Shown: positions 16,611-27,507, numbered from the stretch's first letter. The stretch is 64,000 nucleotides of DNA from Microtetraspora glauca (GCA_000721275.1 JOFO01000018.1:1-64000); one strand, 5' to 3'. Notes: generated by a model from the letters alone, not told the origin. Numbers and translations: made by a program.

Positions 16611-17971
16611 CCGGCCCGACAACCGACGCTCTGGCCGAACTGGCGGAGTGGGTACGCATCCCCTCCATCTCCTCCGACCCGGACCGGGCCCAGGACGTAC
16701 GCCGCTCCGCGCGGTGGCTGGTGGAGGCGCTGCGCCGCACCGGCTTCCCGCGCGCCGAGGTCTGGGAGACGGACGGCCTCCCGGCCGTCCACGCGTCCTG
16801 GCCCGCGGCCGACCCCGGGGCCCCGGTCCTGCTCGTCTACAGCCACCACGACGTGCACGCCGTCGACCCGTCCGAGTGGCACGTCACCGACCCGTTCGCG
16901 CCGCTCCTGCGGGACGGCCGGCTGCACGGCCGCGGCGCGTCGGACGCCAAGGGCCAGATCATGACCCACCTGTGGGCCCTGCGCGCCCACCTCGCGCGGC
17001 GCACCGCCCCCGCCGTCACTGTGAAGTACCTCATCGAGGGCGAGGAGGAGATCGGCTCGGTCCACCTGGCCGACGTGCTCGCGGAGCACGCCGGCGACCT
17101 GGGCGCCGACGTCGTCATGGTGTCCGACTCGATGCTCTGGTCCCTCGACGAGCCCACCGTGTGCGCCGCCGTACGCGGATCCGTCACCGCGACCCTCACC
17201 GTCCGCGGAGCCGAACGCGACCTCCACAGCGGCGCCGTCTCCGGCGCCGCCGCCAACGCCGCCGTCGAACTGTGCCGCCTCGTGGACCGGCTCACCGACG
17301 CCTCGGGCCGCGTCACCCTGCCCGGCTTCTACGACCCCGTGGTCCCGCCGGCCGGCGACCTGCGCGACGGCGTCGGCTCCCTCCCGTTCGACCCGGCCGG
17401 CTGGCGGGCGGAGACGGGGACGTTCGGCGCCCCTGGCGAGGCGGGGCGCACGGTCCCCGAGCGCCTGTGGACCCGGCCCTCCGCCGAGGTCGCGCGCCTC
17501 ACGGCCGGCCGCACCGACGCGCCCGCGCTCGGCCTCATCCCCGCCGAGGCCGGCGCCGACCTGCTGTTCCGGCTCGTACCCGAGCAGCGGGCCGACCAGG
17601 TCGCCGACCAGCTCCGCGCGTGGCTGGACCACCACCGGCGCCCCGGCTTCACCTACGACCTCGAGATCGCCTCCACCAACTCCGACCCCTACCGGACGCC
17701 CCCCGACGCCCCCGCCCTCGCCGCCCTCACCCGGGCCGTCGGCCACGCCTACGGCGCCCCGCCCCGCCACATCGGCAACGGCGGCGCGGCCCCCGGCGCC
17801 CAGCTCGCCCGGGCCTGCGACGCACCGGTGCTGTTCTTCGGCACGGGACTCCCAGGAGACCGCTGGCACGGCCCCGACGAACGGGCCGAGCTCCGCGCGC
17901 TCCGCCTCGGCGTCGCGACGCTGGCCCGGTTCCTCGACGAACTCCCGGCGCCCGGAAGCCCGCCCGGCTGA
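16607..17971 (+). CDS. M20 family metallopeptidase (dipeptidase-like)
   Basis: 454 residues. The two-zinc centre of the M20/ArgE/DapE family is visible: YSHHDVH (zinc His and Asp), GRGASDAKG (bridging Asp), EGEEEIGS (catalytic Glu pair) and a C-terminal DRWHGPDE (His). The dimerisation domain lies between, around DLHSGAVSG. It hydrolyses a dipeptide or N-acylated amino acid in the cytoplasm. It is translationally coupled to the FAD enzyme upstream, a link that is frequent in position but unexplained in function. Confidence 0.93.
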   Translation: MTGPTTDALAELAEWVRIPSISSDPDRAQDVRRSARWLVEALRRTGFPRAEVWETDGLPAVHASWPAADPGAPVLLVYSHHDVHAVDPSEWHVTDPFAPLLRDGRLHGRGASDAKGQIMTHLWALRAHLARRTAPAVTVKYLIEGEEEIGSVHLADVLAEHAGDLGADVVMVSDSMLWSLDEPTVCAAVRGSVTATLTVRGAERDLHSGAVSGAAANAAVELCRLVDRLTDASGRVTLPGFYDPVVPPAGDLRDGVGSLPFDPAGWRAETGTFGAPGEAGRTVPERLWTRPSAEVARLTAGRTDAPALGLIPAEAGADLLFRLVPEQRADQVADQLRAWLDHHRRPGFTYDLEIASTNSDPYRTPPDAPALAALTRAVGHAYGAPPRHIGNGGAAPGAQLARACDAPVLFFGTGLPGDRWHGPDERAELRALRLGVATLARFLDELPAPGSPPG

Positions 17972-18020
17972 GAGCCCGGACGGGCGCCCGCGTCCGCGCA
18001 CCTCAAAGGAAGCCGCGCCC

Positions 18021-19544
<1,524 letters not shown>

Positions 19545-19647
19545 GGGCAGACCTCCTGCGGGTCGGACGGAACCGGACCGCCGGGCCCCGGGCCGGGGCG
19601 CACGGGCGGCCGGACGGCGGGCGGCCGGCGTCCCGGCCGGCGCGCCC

Positions 19648-20931
19648 TCACCGCCGAGTGTGCGCCGCCGGACGTTGCAACCCCGTTGCGCCGCAGGACA
19701 GTTCCGCCTCCAGCGCGTCGAGCCGCGCGCGGACCGGCGCCACCTGGGACGCCGGGACCGCGGCGCACAGCGCCCGCCACACCTCCACGTCGTCCTCGCC
19801 CCACGCGCTGTACGCCCAGTCCGCGAGCAGCCGCGGATCCGCCCGCGCCACCAGCGCGGCCCGCAGCCGCCCCGCCAGCCGCTCCCGCATCCGGACCACC
19901 CCCGGCGCGACCGACCCCGGCAGCAGCGGGCCCGCGTACTGCCCCGCCGCCGCGGCCACCGCCCCCGACGCCAGGCGCCGGTCCACCGCCGCGAAGTCCG
20001 CGTCCACCGGCACGGCGAGCCGGTACGGCCGCGAGCACAGCACCTCGGGACCGAGCACCGCCCGCAGCCGCGACAGCTCCGCGCGCAACGTCACCGGCGT
20101 CACGGACCCGTCCTCGTACAGCAGCGTCAGCAGCTCGCCGCCCGACACCCCCTCCGGCCGGTGGGCGAGCACCACCAGGATCTCGCTGTGCCGCCGGCTC
20201 AGCGCCAGCCGCCGCCCGTCCACCGTCAGCACCGCCTCGTCCCGGCCCAGCGCCGTCAGCCGGAGCCGCCCGGCCGGCGGGGGCGGGGCCAGCAGCGCCA
20301 GCTGCGCCTCCGCGGCCCGCGCCACCGCCCGTACCAGACCGAGGCTGTGCGGATGGGCGAGGGGAGCGCCGCCGGTGAGGTCGACCGCGCCGAGCAGCCG
20401 TCCGCTGCGCGGGTCGCGCACCGGCGCCGCCACGCACGTCCAGGCCCGCACCGGCGGCCGGAAGTGCTCCGCCGACACCACCTGCACCGGCCGCCCGACG
20501 GCGAGCGCCGTCCCCGGGGCGTTCGTCCCCGCCGCGGCCTCGGCCCAGCCCGCGCCGGCCACGAAGTTCATCCGCCGCGCCTGCCGCAGCGTCGCCGGGT
20601 CGCCCTCCACCCACAGCAGCCGCCCGCCCGCGTCGCACACCGCGAGCAGGTGCCCGCCGTCCCGGGCGTCCGTGCCCAGCAGTTCCCGGATCACCGGCAT
20701 CGCCGGGGCCAGCGGATGCCCCTCCCGGTACGCCGCCACCTCCTCCTCCGCCAGCTCCAGCGGCGCCGCCCCGTCCCGGTCCACCCGGGCGCGCTCCGAC
20801 CGCCGCCACGACTCCGCGACCAGCGTCCGCACCCCGGCCCGCGGGCCCGGCCCGGGCGTCCCGTTCCTCCGCGTCGTCGCCTCGCTCAACCCGGCCTCCC
20901 CCTCGCGGACGTACGGCTTCCCGGCGCACAT
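19648..20931 (-). CDS. GAF-domain transcriptional regulator of the aldehyde dehydrogenase
   Basis: 427 residues from the ATG at 20931 (no strong ribosome site; a TTG about 13 codons downstream, before SEATTRR, is an alternative start). The N-terminal half resembles the sensor part of AcoR-type regulators ([12 protein letters not shown], then a GAF-like domain with [30 protein letters not shown], ending near VDLTGG). Instead of a sigma-54 ATPase and Fis domain, the C-terminal part looks like a winged helix ([21 protein letters not shown], then [13 protein letters not shown]). I infer that it controls the downstream aldehyde dehydrogenase. Confidence 0.8.
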   Translation of the reverse strand: MCAGKPYVREGEAGLSEATTRRNGTPGPGPRAGVRTLVAESWRRSERARVDRDGAAPLELAEEEVAAYREGHPLAPAMPVIRELLGTDARDGGHLLAVCDAGGRLLWVEGDPATLRQARRMNFVAGAGWAEAAAGTNAPGTALAVGRPVQVVSAEHFRPPVRAWTCVAAPVRDPRSGRLLGAVDLTGGAPLAHPHSLGLVRAVARAAEAQLALLAPPPPAGRLRLTALGRDEAVLTVDGRRLALSRRHSEILVVLAHRPEGVSGGELLTLLYEDGSVTPVTLRAELSRLRAVLGPEVLCSRPYRLAVPVDADFAAVDRRLASGAVAAAAGQYAGPLLPGSVAPGVVRMRERLAGRLRAALVARADPRLLADWAYSAWGEDDVEVWRALCAAVPASQVAPVRARLDALEAELSCGATGLQRPAAHTRR

Positions 20932-20988
20932 CGTCGTGGCCCCGCCCGCCGCCGACAAGAACCCGGGAGCGAGGGCATATGCCGCCCG

Positions 20989-21089
20989 TCCGGGAGCGCC
21001 CCCCGCACGCCGCACCTGACTCCGGGAGCCCCCCCCGCACGCCGCACTTGACTCCGGGAGCCGCCGCCCCCGTGCCCGCCGCACCGGAC
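20989..21089. repeat. 32-bp direct tandem repeat upstream of the GAF regulator
   Basis: Two near-identical 32-base units (20989-21020 and 21021-21052, two mismatches), each starting TCCGGGAGC and ending GCCGCACNTGAC, followed by a degenerate 37-base third copy (21053-21089). They lie in the divergent region between the regulator and the SRPBCC gene, so they may be operator sites. Confidence 0.75.
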
Positions 21090-21200
21090 TGCGGGCGACA
21101 CACGGCCCGCCGTCCGCGTCCGCGGGACCCGCAGCGGTTAGCGTCGGCCGAGGCGCCCGGCACCGCGCTCTCCCGCCCCGGACGAAGGAAGGCAGCCACC

Positions 21201-21686
21201 GTGTCACGGAACCGCCGCTTGATCCTCAGCCCGCCCTCCCGCGTGTGGGGCCTGCTCTCCGACGGCCATCGCTACGGCGAATGGGTCTCCGGTACGCAGC
21301 GGATCCTCGCCGCCGATCCGCACTGGCCCGACGTCGGCGCCCGCCTGCGCGTCCGCGTCGGCGTCGGACCGGTCACCCTCGACGACACCTGCGTGGTCCG
21401 CGTCTGCGAACCCGAGCGCCGCCTGGAACTGGAGGCGAAGGCCGAGCCCTTCGGCGCCGCCCGGATCGCCATGAACCTGATCCCCTGGGGCGAGCACACC
21501 CTCTTCCTCCTGGAGTGGCACCCCCTCCGCGGCCCCGGCACCCGCATGCACGGCCTCCCCGTCGACTACCTGGTCTCGATCCGCAACGGCATGATGCTCA
21601 CGAAGCTCGCCCGCATCGCCGTCCGCGAGCAGCGCACCGGCGCCGCACCCCTCCGGCAGGCCGGAGCAGCCGCCGCCCAGGAGTGA
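21201..21686 (+). CDS. SRPBCC (START-like) family protein
   Basis: 161 residues from a GTG preceded by GAAGGAAGG. The fold signature is RLILSPPSRVWGLLSDGHRYGEWVSGT at the start and WGEHTLFLLEWHPLRGPGTRMHG later, matching the paralogue at 14515-14973 nearly throughout. It probably binds a hydrophobic ligand. It is divergent from the GAF regulator across the 32-bp repeats and ends about 70 bases before the convergent nucleoside kinase. Confidence 0.82.
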   Translation: MSRNRRLILSPPSRVWGLLSDGHRYGEWVSGTQRILAADPHWPDVGARLRVRVGVGPVTLDDTCVVRVCEPERRLELEAKAEPFGAARIAMNLIPWGEHTLFLLEWHPLRGPGTRMHGLPVDYLVSIRNGMMLTKLARIAVREQRTGAAPLRQAGAAAAQE

Positions 21687-21706
21687 CCGACGCGACGAGG
21701 AGAACG

Positions 21707-21745
21707 GCTCCCGCGGCCCCGGCGGCCGGCCGGAACGCGCGGGAG
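21707..21745. terminator. Possible terminator between convergent genes
   Basis: CTCCCGCG (21708-21715) pairs with CGCGGGAG (21738-21745); the 22-base loop contains a further GC palindrome. Confidence 0.4.
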
Positions 21746-21757
21746 GAGCGGGCGGAC

Positions 21758-22420
21758 TCAGCGCCGGGCCGCGATCTCCGCCAGGGCGTTCTTGACCTCC
21801 AGGGCCACGCGCGCCGCGTCGTCCGGGTTGTTCACCACGTCCGTCTGGTTCATGTCCACGACGAGGACGTCGCTGGCCGAGTAGTGCCGGTGCACCCAGT
21901 CGTCGTAGCCGGACCACAGCGTGCGGTAGTACTCGACCAGGCTCTCGTCCTGCTCGAAGTCGCGGCCCCGCAGCCCGATGCGGTGCAGCACCGTCGCGAA
22001 GTCGGCCTTCAGGTAGACCATGAGGTCGGGGGCCTTGCGGTACGGCAGGCCCTCGATCTCCTTCATCATCTCGTCGAGCAGGCCCTCGTAGACCTGCATC
22101 TCCAGGGAGCTGATCCGCCCGAGGTCGTGGTTGACCTTCGCGAAGTACCAGTCCTCGTAGATGGACCGGTCGAGCACGCTGTCGTCCTGCTTGTACGCCT
22201 CCTTGATCGCGGCGAACCGGGTCTGGAGGAAGTACAGCTGGAGCAGGAAGGGGTAGCGCTTGGCCTGGATCTCCTCGGGGCTCGCCGAGTAGAACAGCGG
22301 GAGGATCGGGTTGTCGTCGACGCTCTCGTAGAAGACCTCGGTGCCCAGCTCCCTGGCGAGCAGTTCGGCCACGCTCGTCTTGCCGATCCCGATCATGCCA
22401 CCGACGCAGATCACCGGCAT
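21758..22420 (-). CDS. Deoxynucleoside kinase (dAdo/dGuo kinase-like)
   Basis: 220 residues. P-loop GMIGIGKTS at residues 8-16, the substrate-binding ESVDDNP, the DRSIYEDW segment with the conserved Asp-Arg-Ser and the lid region RIGLRGRDFEQ all match the dNK/dCK family. It phosphorylates deoxynucleosides, salvaging them into dNTP pools. GGGAGAAG lies before the ATG. A 55-codon open frame (22594-22424) ends four bases before this start, but I could not support it as a gene. Confidence 0.92.
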   Translation of the reverse strand: MPVICVGGMIGIGKTSVAELLARELGTEVFYESVDDNPILPLFYSASPEEIQAKRYPFLLQLYFLQTRFAAIKEAYKQDDSVLDRSIYEDWYFAKVNHDLGRISSLEMQVYEGLLDEMMKEIEGLPYRKAPDLMVYLKADFATVLHRIGLRGRDFEQDESLVEYYRTLWSGYDDWVHRHYSASDVLVVDMNQTDVVNNPDDAARVALEVKNALAEIAARR

Positions 22421-22668
22421 ACCTCACTTCTCCCTGGGGTCTTCTTCTTCGTGGACGGGGAGCCGGCCTCCCGTACCACGGAGACGCGCGCCGGTGGTCA
22501 CGCCGTCGCGGACCGGACCGCTTCTGTCGGCCGGTGGGCCTGCCGTACCGCGGTCGCCGCTGCGAGCGACGGGTCGCAGCCCCACAGCCGCCATGAATCC
22601 TAGATGACGATCGGACGTCTCCCGGCCGGGTCGGTCCTCCCTGGCGCCTGTCCGGCGCCGGCGGCCGG

Positions 22669-24795
22669 TCAGTCGGCGTCGTGACGGCGTATCCACTCCA
22701 GGGCCGCGGCCCGCTCGGCCCGGGTCGGCGCGGGGTCGAGCCGGTCCGGGTGGCGGACGAGACCGTGCTGCCGCGCCACGCGCACGCCGAGCGCGCGGGA
22801 GGCGGGGGAGAGGTCCGGGTGTCCGGCGACCTCCTGGGCGCGCTGCCACCACCCGCGGCTGTGGGTGTCGACGGCGTAGTGCCACAGGGGCTGCCGGGGG
22901 TCGGCGACGCCGACGAGGATCTGGCGGAGCTTGTGCTCGGCGATGCCCGGTACGCCGTGCAGCCGGTCGGCCACGAGCAGCGGGTGCACGCCGTCGAGCC
23001 GGGCCCGGACCAGCACCCAGGTCATCAGCTGGCCCACGTCGTGGGCGGGCGAGGTCACGAACTCCCACAGCTCGGCGGCCTTCGCCTCGTCGGGCGCGCC
23101 GAGGTGGGTGAGGAGCCGCAGCTCGGCCTTCCAGACCGGTCGGCCGCCGTCCCACCACGCGAGCAGCTTGCCGGCGGCGGGGTGCCCCAGGTCGAGGGCG
23201 AGGCAGGTGAGGGTGACGAGCGGGTGGCGCCATTCGGTGTACGTGGTCCGGTACCTCTTCGTGAGGTCCTTCATGCGGCGCGGCAGCAGCGCCTCGACCT
23301 CGGCGGGACCGGCGAGCCCGTGGGAGTGGAGCAGTTCGAGGCAGAACCCGAGCCCTTGCAGGCCGGTGTCCGGGTCCGCGATCCGCTCCCGCAGCCAGCG
23401 CGCGTCGCCGTCGGTGAGGGTGCGGTACCGGTGCCACGTCCGGCTCAGCACGCCCTCGGAGGCGGTCAGGTCGGGACCGGTGCCGGACAGCAGGCCGTCC
23501 CGGGCCGCCTCGTAGCGCTCGACATCGGCGAGGGCGGCGCGGGCGGCCTCCGGGCCGGTGACGAAGGAGACGGTGGCGGGAGCGTCGCCGTCCGTGCGGC
23601 CCGGAGCGCCGGAGCGCGCGCCGTCGCGGGCGTCGAGGGCCGCCTCGCGTACCCGCTCCACGTGGTCGAGCGCGGTCCGGGCGGCCAGCACCCGCAGGGC
23701 GCGGGGCAGCCGCTCGTCGGTGGCGAACCGGACGGCTAGCAGCCCGGCGTACGACCCGCCCGTCAGGCCGTCCGCGCCCGTCTCCCGGCGCCAGTCGGCC
23801 GTGGCCTCCCGGGTCAGCGCCGCGTACAGCCCGCGCAGCAGGGCCTCCGGCGCCCCGTGCGCGTCGAGGTCCGCCGCGACGGCGACCGCCGTCCGCACGG
23901 CGTCCGGCTCGCGCAGCGACCGGTACAGCTCCAGCCAGGCCGGCACCGCGGCCGGGGCGCCCGCGAGCGCCTGCGCCCGTACGACGTCGAGCCCCCGCTC
24001 GGACGGCACCCGCGCCACGACGCCCGCCGCGAGGGGGCCGAGGGCCGCGACGGCCTCCCACGCCTCCGCGCGCCCGTGGCGCAGCAGGGCCCGCAGCAGC
24101 TCCCGCCACCCGGTCCACCGGTCGAGGCGCCCCGCGTACTCCTCCCGCCACGCGCGCAGCAGCCGGTCCGTCTCGTCTGCCGTCAGCCTGTCGCGCCGCT
24201 CCAGCGCCACCGCGAACCGGGTCGCGGCGGTGAGGTCCCGCGCGGCGCCGAGCCGTTGACGCAGCCACGCGTCCTCCGCCGGGGACAGGGGCCGGTACCG
24301 GACAGGGCCGGGGCCGTGGTGCACCGGCTCGTCGAGCGCGGCGAGGAACTGGCGCACGCCGTCCGGGTCCGCCGGGTCCGGCAGCCCCTCGCCGTCCCGC
24401 AGGGTGATGCGGTCCAGCCGGAACGCGCCCTGCGGCCCGCCGTCGACGACCCGGAACCCGTCCGGCCCCGCCCCGAGCCCGGCGCCCACGACCGCGTGGT
24501 CGCCGCCCCAGTGCAGCAGCAGTTCGCCGGTCAGCGCGCCGGAGCGGTCGAACGCCCGCCCGTGCGACTGCCAGTGCCAGTACGCGAACGAGACCGGTCC
24601 CGCGAGGCCCCGCTCCGCGACCAGCTCGGCGGCGTCCGCGTGCCCGTCCCCCTGCGTGTACCGCCCCCTCCCCGGCGGCGGCAGCACGACGAACCCGTCA
24701 CCGCCGAGCCCCCGCCACCACGCGGAGATCCGCGCGAGGTCCGACGCCGTCCGCCGCACACCGCGGCCGGCCTGGCTGCTGCCGGGGTCGTTCAC
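22669..24795 (-). CDS. Large protein of unknown function
   Basis: 708 residues from a GTG with AGGGAG about eight bases upstream. The N-terminal 130 residues form a small alpha/beta domain (ISAWWRGLGGDGFVVLPPPGR, then FAYWHWQSHG and LLLHWGGDHAVVGAG). The remainder is helical and rich in Leu, Ala and Arg, with spaced helix pairs (WLELYRSLREPDAVR, PLVTLTCLALDLGHPAAGKLLAWW) that suggest HEAT- or TPR-like solenoid repeats. No signal peptide or membrane helix. I do not recognise the family. It is monocistronic, with no functional clue from its neighbours. Confidence 0.72.
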   Translation of the reverse strand: MNDPGSSQAGRGVRRTASDLARISAWWRGLGGDGFVVLPPPGRGRYTQGDGHADAAELVAERGLAGPVSFAYWHWQSHGRAFDRSGALTGELLLHWGGDHAVVGAGLGAGPDGFRVVDGGPQGAFRLDRITLRDGEGLPDPADPDGVRQFLAALDEPVHHGPGPVRYRPLSPAEDAWLRQRLGAARDLTAATRFAVALERRDRLTADETDRLLRAWREEYAGRLDRWTGWRELLRALLRHGRAEAWEAVAALGPLAAGVVARVPSERGLDVVRAQALAGAPAAVPAWLELYRSLREPDAVRTAVAVAADLDAHGAPEALLRGLYAALTREATADWRRETGADGLTGGSYAGLLAVRFATDERLPRALRVLAARTALDHVERVREAALDARDGARSGAPGRTDGDAPATVSFVTGPEAARAALADVERYEAARDGLLSGTGPDLTASEGVLSRTWHRYRTLTDGDARWLRERIADPDTGLQGLGFCLELLHSHGLAGPAEVEALLPRRMKDLTKRYRTTYTEWRHPLVTLTCLALDLGHPAAGKLLAWWDGGRPVWKAELRLLTHLGAPDEAKAAELWEFVTSPAHDVGQLMTWVLVRARLDGVHPLLVADRLHGVPGIAEHKLRQILVGVADPRQPLWHYAVDTHSRGWWQRAQEVAGHPDLSPASRALGVRVARQHGLVRHPDRLDPAPTRAERAAALEWIRRHDAD

Positions 24796-24908
24796 GTACG
24801 TCTCCCTGCTCCGGGGCTTCTCGGGGACGCCGCGCGCGTCCACGGACCACCCTGCCACGGGGCACTGACACCGCCGCCCGGCCCCCCGACACCGACCCCG
24901 CCCGGCGC

Positions 24909-25718
24909 TCAGGCGACGGGCTGCGGCGCCGGAGCGGCGCCGTCCAGGACCTTGCGGGTGACGCGCTCGGCGAGGGCCGCGACCAGGGCGCGGGGGCGAC
25001 GCGGTGTCAGGTGGGCGCCGAGGGTGTTGCCGAGGCCGGGCGCGACGTAGGCCCGGTCGCGGTCCAGGGCGCGGAGCGCGGCGCGGACGACCGGCTCCGG
25101 GGTGGTCATCGAGCCCGTGACGGCCGCCCGGCGGGTGCCGATGGTGTCGAAGAAGGCGGTCTCGACCGGACCCGGGCACAGCGTGAGGACCCGGATGCCG
25201 CGCCGCCGGTACTCCTGGCGCAGGGCGAGGCCGAAGTTCAGGACGAACGCCTTGCCGGCGCCGTAGACGGCGAAGTACGGGGAGGGCTGGAAGCCGGCGT
25301 TGGAGGCGACGTTCACGACCGCGCCGCGGCCGCGCTCCAGCATGCCGGGGAGCAGGGCGTGGGTGAGGTCGACGAGCGCGACGACGTTGACCATCAGCTG
25401 GTCGTGGTCCCGGTCCGCGGGGATCTCCTCGAAGCGGCCGCAGGTGCCGAAGCCGGCGTTGTTGACGAGCAGGTCGACGTGGAGGGCGCGGGCGGTGAGC
25501 TCGTCGGCGACGCGGCGGGCGGCGTCCGGTGCGGCGAGGTCCTGGACCAGTGCGTGGGCGCGGACGCCGTGCTCGGCGACCAGACGCTCGGCCAGGGCGG
25601 CGAGCCGGTCGCCCGAACGCGCCACCAGGACCACGTCGTGTCCCCGGGCGGCGAGCTGGGCGGCGAACTCGGCGCCGAGACCGGACGACGCGCCGGTGAT
25701 GAGGGCGGTGCTGGGCAC
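24909..25718 (-). CDS. Short-chain dehydrogenase/reductase (DltE/YqjQ-like)
   Basis: 269 residues from a GTG with GGAGGCA a few bases upstream. TGASSGLGAEFA cofactor loop, VNNAGFG, catalytic Ser in VNVASNAG, Tyr-x-x-x-Lys in YGAGK, and LCPGPVETAFFD typical of the group. It reduces or oxidises an unknown carbonyl or alcohol with NAD(P). It is divergent from a TetR-type regulator 141 bases away, the usual arrangement for a repressor and its target. Confidence 0.92.
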   Translation of the reverse strand: MPSTALITGASSGLGAEFAAQLAARGHDVVLVARSGDRLAALAERLVAEHGVRAHALVQDLAAPDAARRVADELTARALHVDLLVNNAGFGTCGRFEEIPADRDHDQLMVNVVALVDLTHALLPGMLERGRGAVVNVASNAGFQPSPYFAVYGAGKAFVLNFGLALRQEYRRRGIRVLTLCPGPVETAFFDTIGTRRAAVTGSMTTPEPVVRAALRALDRDRAYVAPGLGNTLGAHLTPRRPRALVAALAERVTRKVLDGAAPAPQPVA

Positions 25719-25735
25719 GGGCTGCCTCCTTGATG

Positions 25736-25797
25736 AGTTGTCAACTGATGCAGGACCGTACCAGTAAACGAATGAAATGCAACAGCGGTGATGCAAC
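25736..25797. promoter_or_regulatory. SDR/TetR divergent control region
   Basis: AT-rich intergenic stretch. On the minus strand TTGCAT (25782-25777), 16 bases, TACGGT (25760-25755) is a plausible SDR promoter. An 11-base palindrome AGTTG-T-CAACT (25736-25746) lies just past the inferred start of transcription, and ATGCAAC is repeated at 25777 and 25791. Either could be the TetR operator. Confidence 0.4.
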
Positions 25798-25859
25798 TAA
25801 AACCCCTCACGCGTCACCGATGTAAGATTTCCGCGACGGATCGGCAGGAGGAGAGCACG

Positions 25860-26438
25860 ATGGGTGAGGCAGGGACGCGGTCGTTGCGCGCGGACGCGGA
25901 GCGCAGCGCGCGCGCGATCCTGGAAGCGGCCGAGCGGGTGCTCGCCGAGGACCCGAACGCCTCCATGGAGCAGATCGCCGCGGTCGCCGGCGTGGCCCGG
26001 ACGACGATCCACCGGCGCTTCGCCAGCCGGCAGGCGCTGACCGACGCGCTGGCCGCTTCCGCGGCCCGCCGGCTCGCCCAGGCCGTGGACGACGGCCGGC
26101 CCGACACGGCGCCGCCGCTCGTGGCCATCCACCGGATCACCGCCAACGTCCTCCGGGTCAAGAGCGCCTGGGCGTTCGCCCTGGGGCTCCCGGAGGACGA
26201 CGAGGACGGCGAGGCCGCCGCCCTCCACCGCGACATCGCCGAACGCTGCGTCGCGCTGCTGCGCCGGGCCCAGCAGGACGGACTCGTCGACCCGGCGGCC
26301 GACCTCGACTGGGTCCGCCGCTTCTACTACGCGCTCCTCGGCGAATCCCTCACCGAAGCGACCGAAGGCGCCGACCCGGACGTCCTGGCCACCCGCGTCG
26401 TCGACACCCTCCTCCACGGCGCCGGCCCGCGCGCCTGA
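25860..26438 (+). CDS. TetR family transcriptional regulator
   Basis: 192 residues. The helix-turn-helix is AAVAGVARTTIHRRFASRQALTDAL (residues about 40-65), preceded by the TetR helix ERSARAILEAAERVLAED. AGGAGGAG precedes the ATG at 25860. The C-terminal ligand domain is variable, as usual. It probably represses the divergent SDR gene and itself. Confidence 0.93.
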   Translation: MGEAGTRSLRADAERSARAILEAAERVLAEDPNASMEQIAAVAGVARTTIHRRFASRQALTDALAASAARRLAQAVDDGRPDTAPPLVAIHRITANVLRVKSAWAFALGLPEDDEDGEAAALHRDIAERCVALLRRAQQDGLVDPAADLDWVRRFYYALLGESLTEATEGADPDVLATRVVDTLLHGAGPRA

Positions 26439-26563
26439 CCTCCCACCGGTTGACGCCATGAGGTGACCGCCCGGCGTGGGTCCCGGAAGCCGCCCGTCCG
26501 GCGGTCCACCATCGGCGCAGGCGACCGGGGCCCGCCCGGTCGGAGAGCGCCACGGAGGAAGCG

Positions 26564-27400
26564 GTGTCGGTACGTCGGACGGTCTGGAGCGCCACGGCGG
26601 CGGTGGCGCTGACGGCCCTGGGACTGATCGCCCCGGCGTGGAGCCGTCCGCCGGCGGCCCCGCAGCCCGAGGGACCCGGAACCCTCTGCGCGGTCGCCGG
26701 AACCCTGCGGGGCGCGGACGGCGAGAGCGTCACCGTCAGCCTGTGCGCGGACGGCGGCCACCCCCGCATGACCGTCTCGGCCCCGGCCGTCTGCGGGAGC
26801 GGCCTCACCTGCCGCACCACCGGCACCTGGACGGCCCGGCACGCCGGCGGGACGCTCGCCGGTACGCTGCCCGGCGCCGTCGAGTACCCCGGCCCGGGCA
26901 CGTACGACCTCACGGCCACGGTCCGCGTGCGCTCGGAGCCAAGCGGCGGCGTCGACCTCCAGGGCACCGTCCGCGCCACCCTGACCCTGACCACCCCGAA
27001 GCCGCGCCCCACCCACACCGTCACCGTCGACCGCCCGGCGCTCCAGCGCGGCACCACGACCACCCTGACGTACACGATCCGCCGCGACAGCGAAGAGGGC
27101 GACGGCAGCGCGCGCTTCGGCCTGATCGGCGAGGAGGACTCCGGCGTCCGCATCTCCACTGCCGACCCCCGCTGCGTCAACCCCCTCGTCGGCAGCTTCC
27201 CCGGCACCACCCGCCTCCGGCACGCCCTGGACTGCGCCCTCACCACCCTCCAGCCCGGCAACCCCCAGCAGGTGACGGTCCGCGTCACCACCCCCTCCAC
27301 GTGCTCCACCGTCGTTTCGAAACTCGGCTACTGGCTCCCGGACGGCCAGACCCTCTACACGGGCGGCATGCTCCCGGGCCCGACGGTGACCTGCCGGTAG
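26564..27400 (+). CDS. Secreted protein of unknown function
   Basis: 278 residues from a GTG with GGAGGAAG just upstream. The signal peptide is SVRRTVWSATAAVALTALGLIAPAW. The mature part is beta-rich and Thr-rich, with repeated TVTVDRP and LTLTTPK segments resembling immunoglobulin- or DUF11-like folds, and eight cysteines in pairs (for example CGSGLTC, CVNP with CALT, CSTV with TCR), probably disulfides. No enzyme motif is visible. It is likely an extracellular or surface protein. Confidence 0.7.
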   Translation: MSVRRTVWSATAAVALTALGLIAPAWSRPPAAPQPEGPGTLCAVAGTLRGADGESVTVSLCADGGHPRMTVSAPAVCGSGLTCRTTGTWTARHAGGTLAGTLPGAVEYPGPGTYDLTATVRVRSEPSGGVDLQGTVRATLTLTTPKPRPTHTVTVDRPALQRGTTTTLTYTIRRDSEEGDGSARFGLIGEEDSGVRISTADPRCVNPLVGSFPGTTRLRHALDCALTTLQPGNPQQVTVRVTTPSTCSTVVSKLGYWLPDGQTLYTGGMLPGPTVTCR

Positions 27401-27442
27401 GCCGGGCCGGGGAGGTGCCGATCACGCCGCCGGAGGATCCGG

Positions 27443-27466
27443 CCAGGACCAGGACCAGGACCAGGA
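27443..27466. repeat. Hexanucleotide tandem repeat (CCAGGA)x4, non-coding
   Basis: Four exact CCAGGA units between the secreted-protein gene and the VOC gene. The same hexamer forms the repeat in the coding sequence at 7666-7704. Confidence 0.8.
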
Positions 27467-27507
27467 CCGGCACCCGCACCGCCTCGGACCTTGGGACGCG
27501 CGTGTCC

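Noticed and set aside
17972..18020. Terminator between the M20 and aldehyde dehydrogenase genes
   Set aside because: Only a six-base imperfect stem could be drawn; too weak to annotate.
22424..22594. 55-codon frame directly upstream of the nucleoside kinase as a leader peptide
   Set aside because: No ribosome site before its ATG, composition like any shadow frame in high-GC DNA, and no regulatory logic such as a run of one amino acid.
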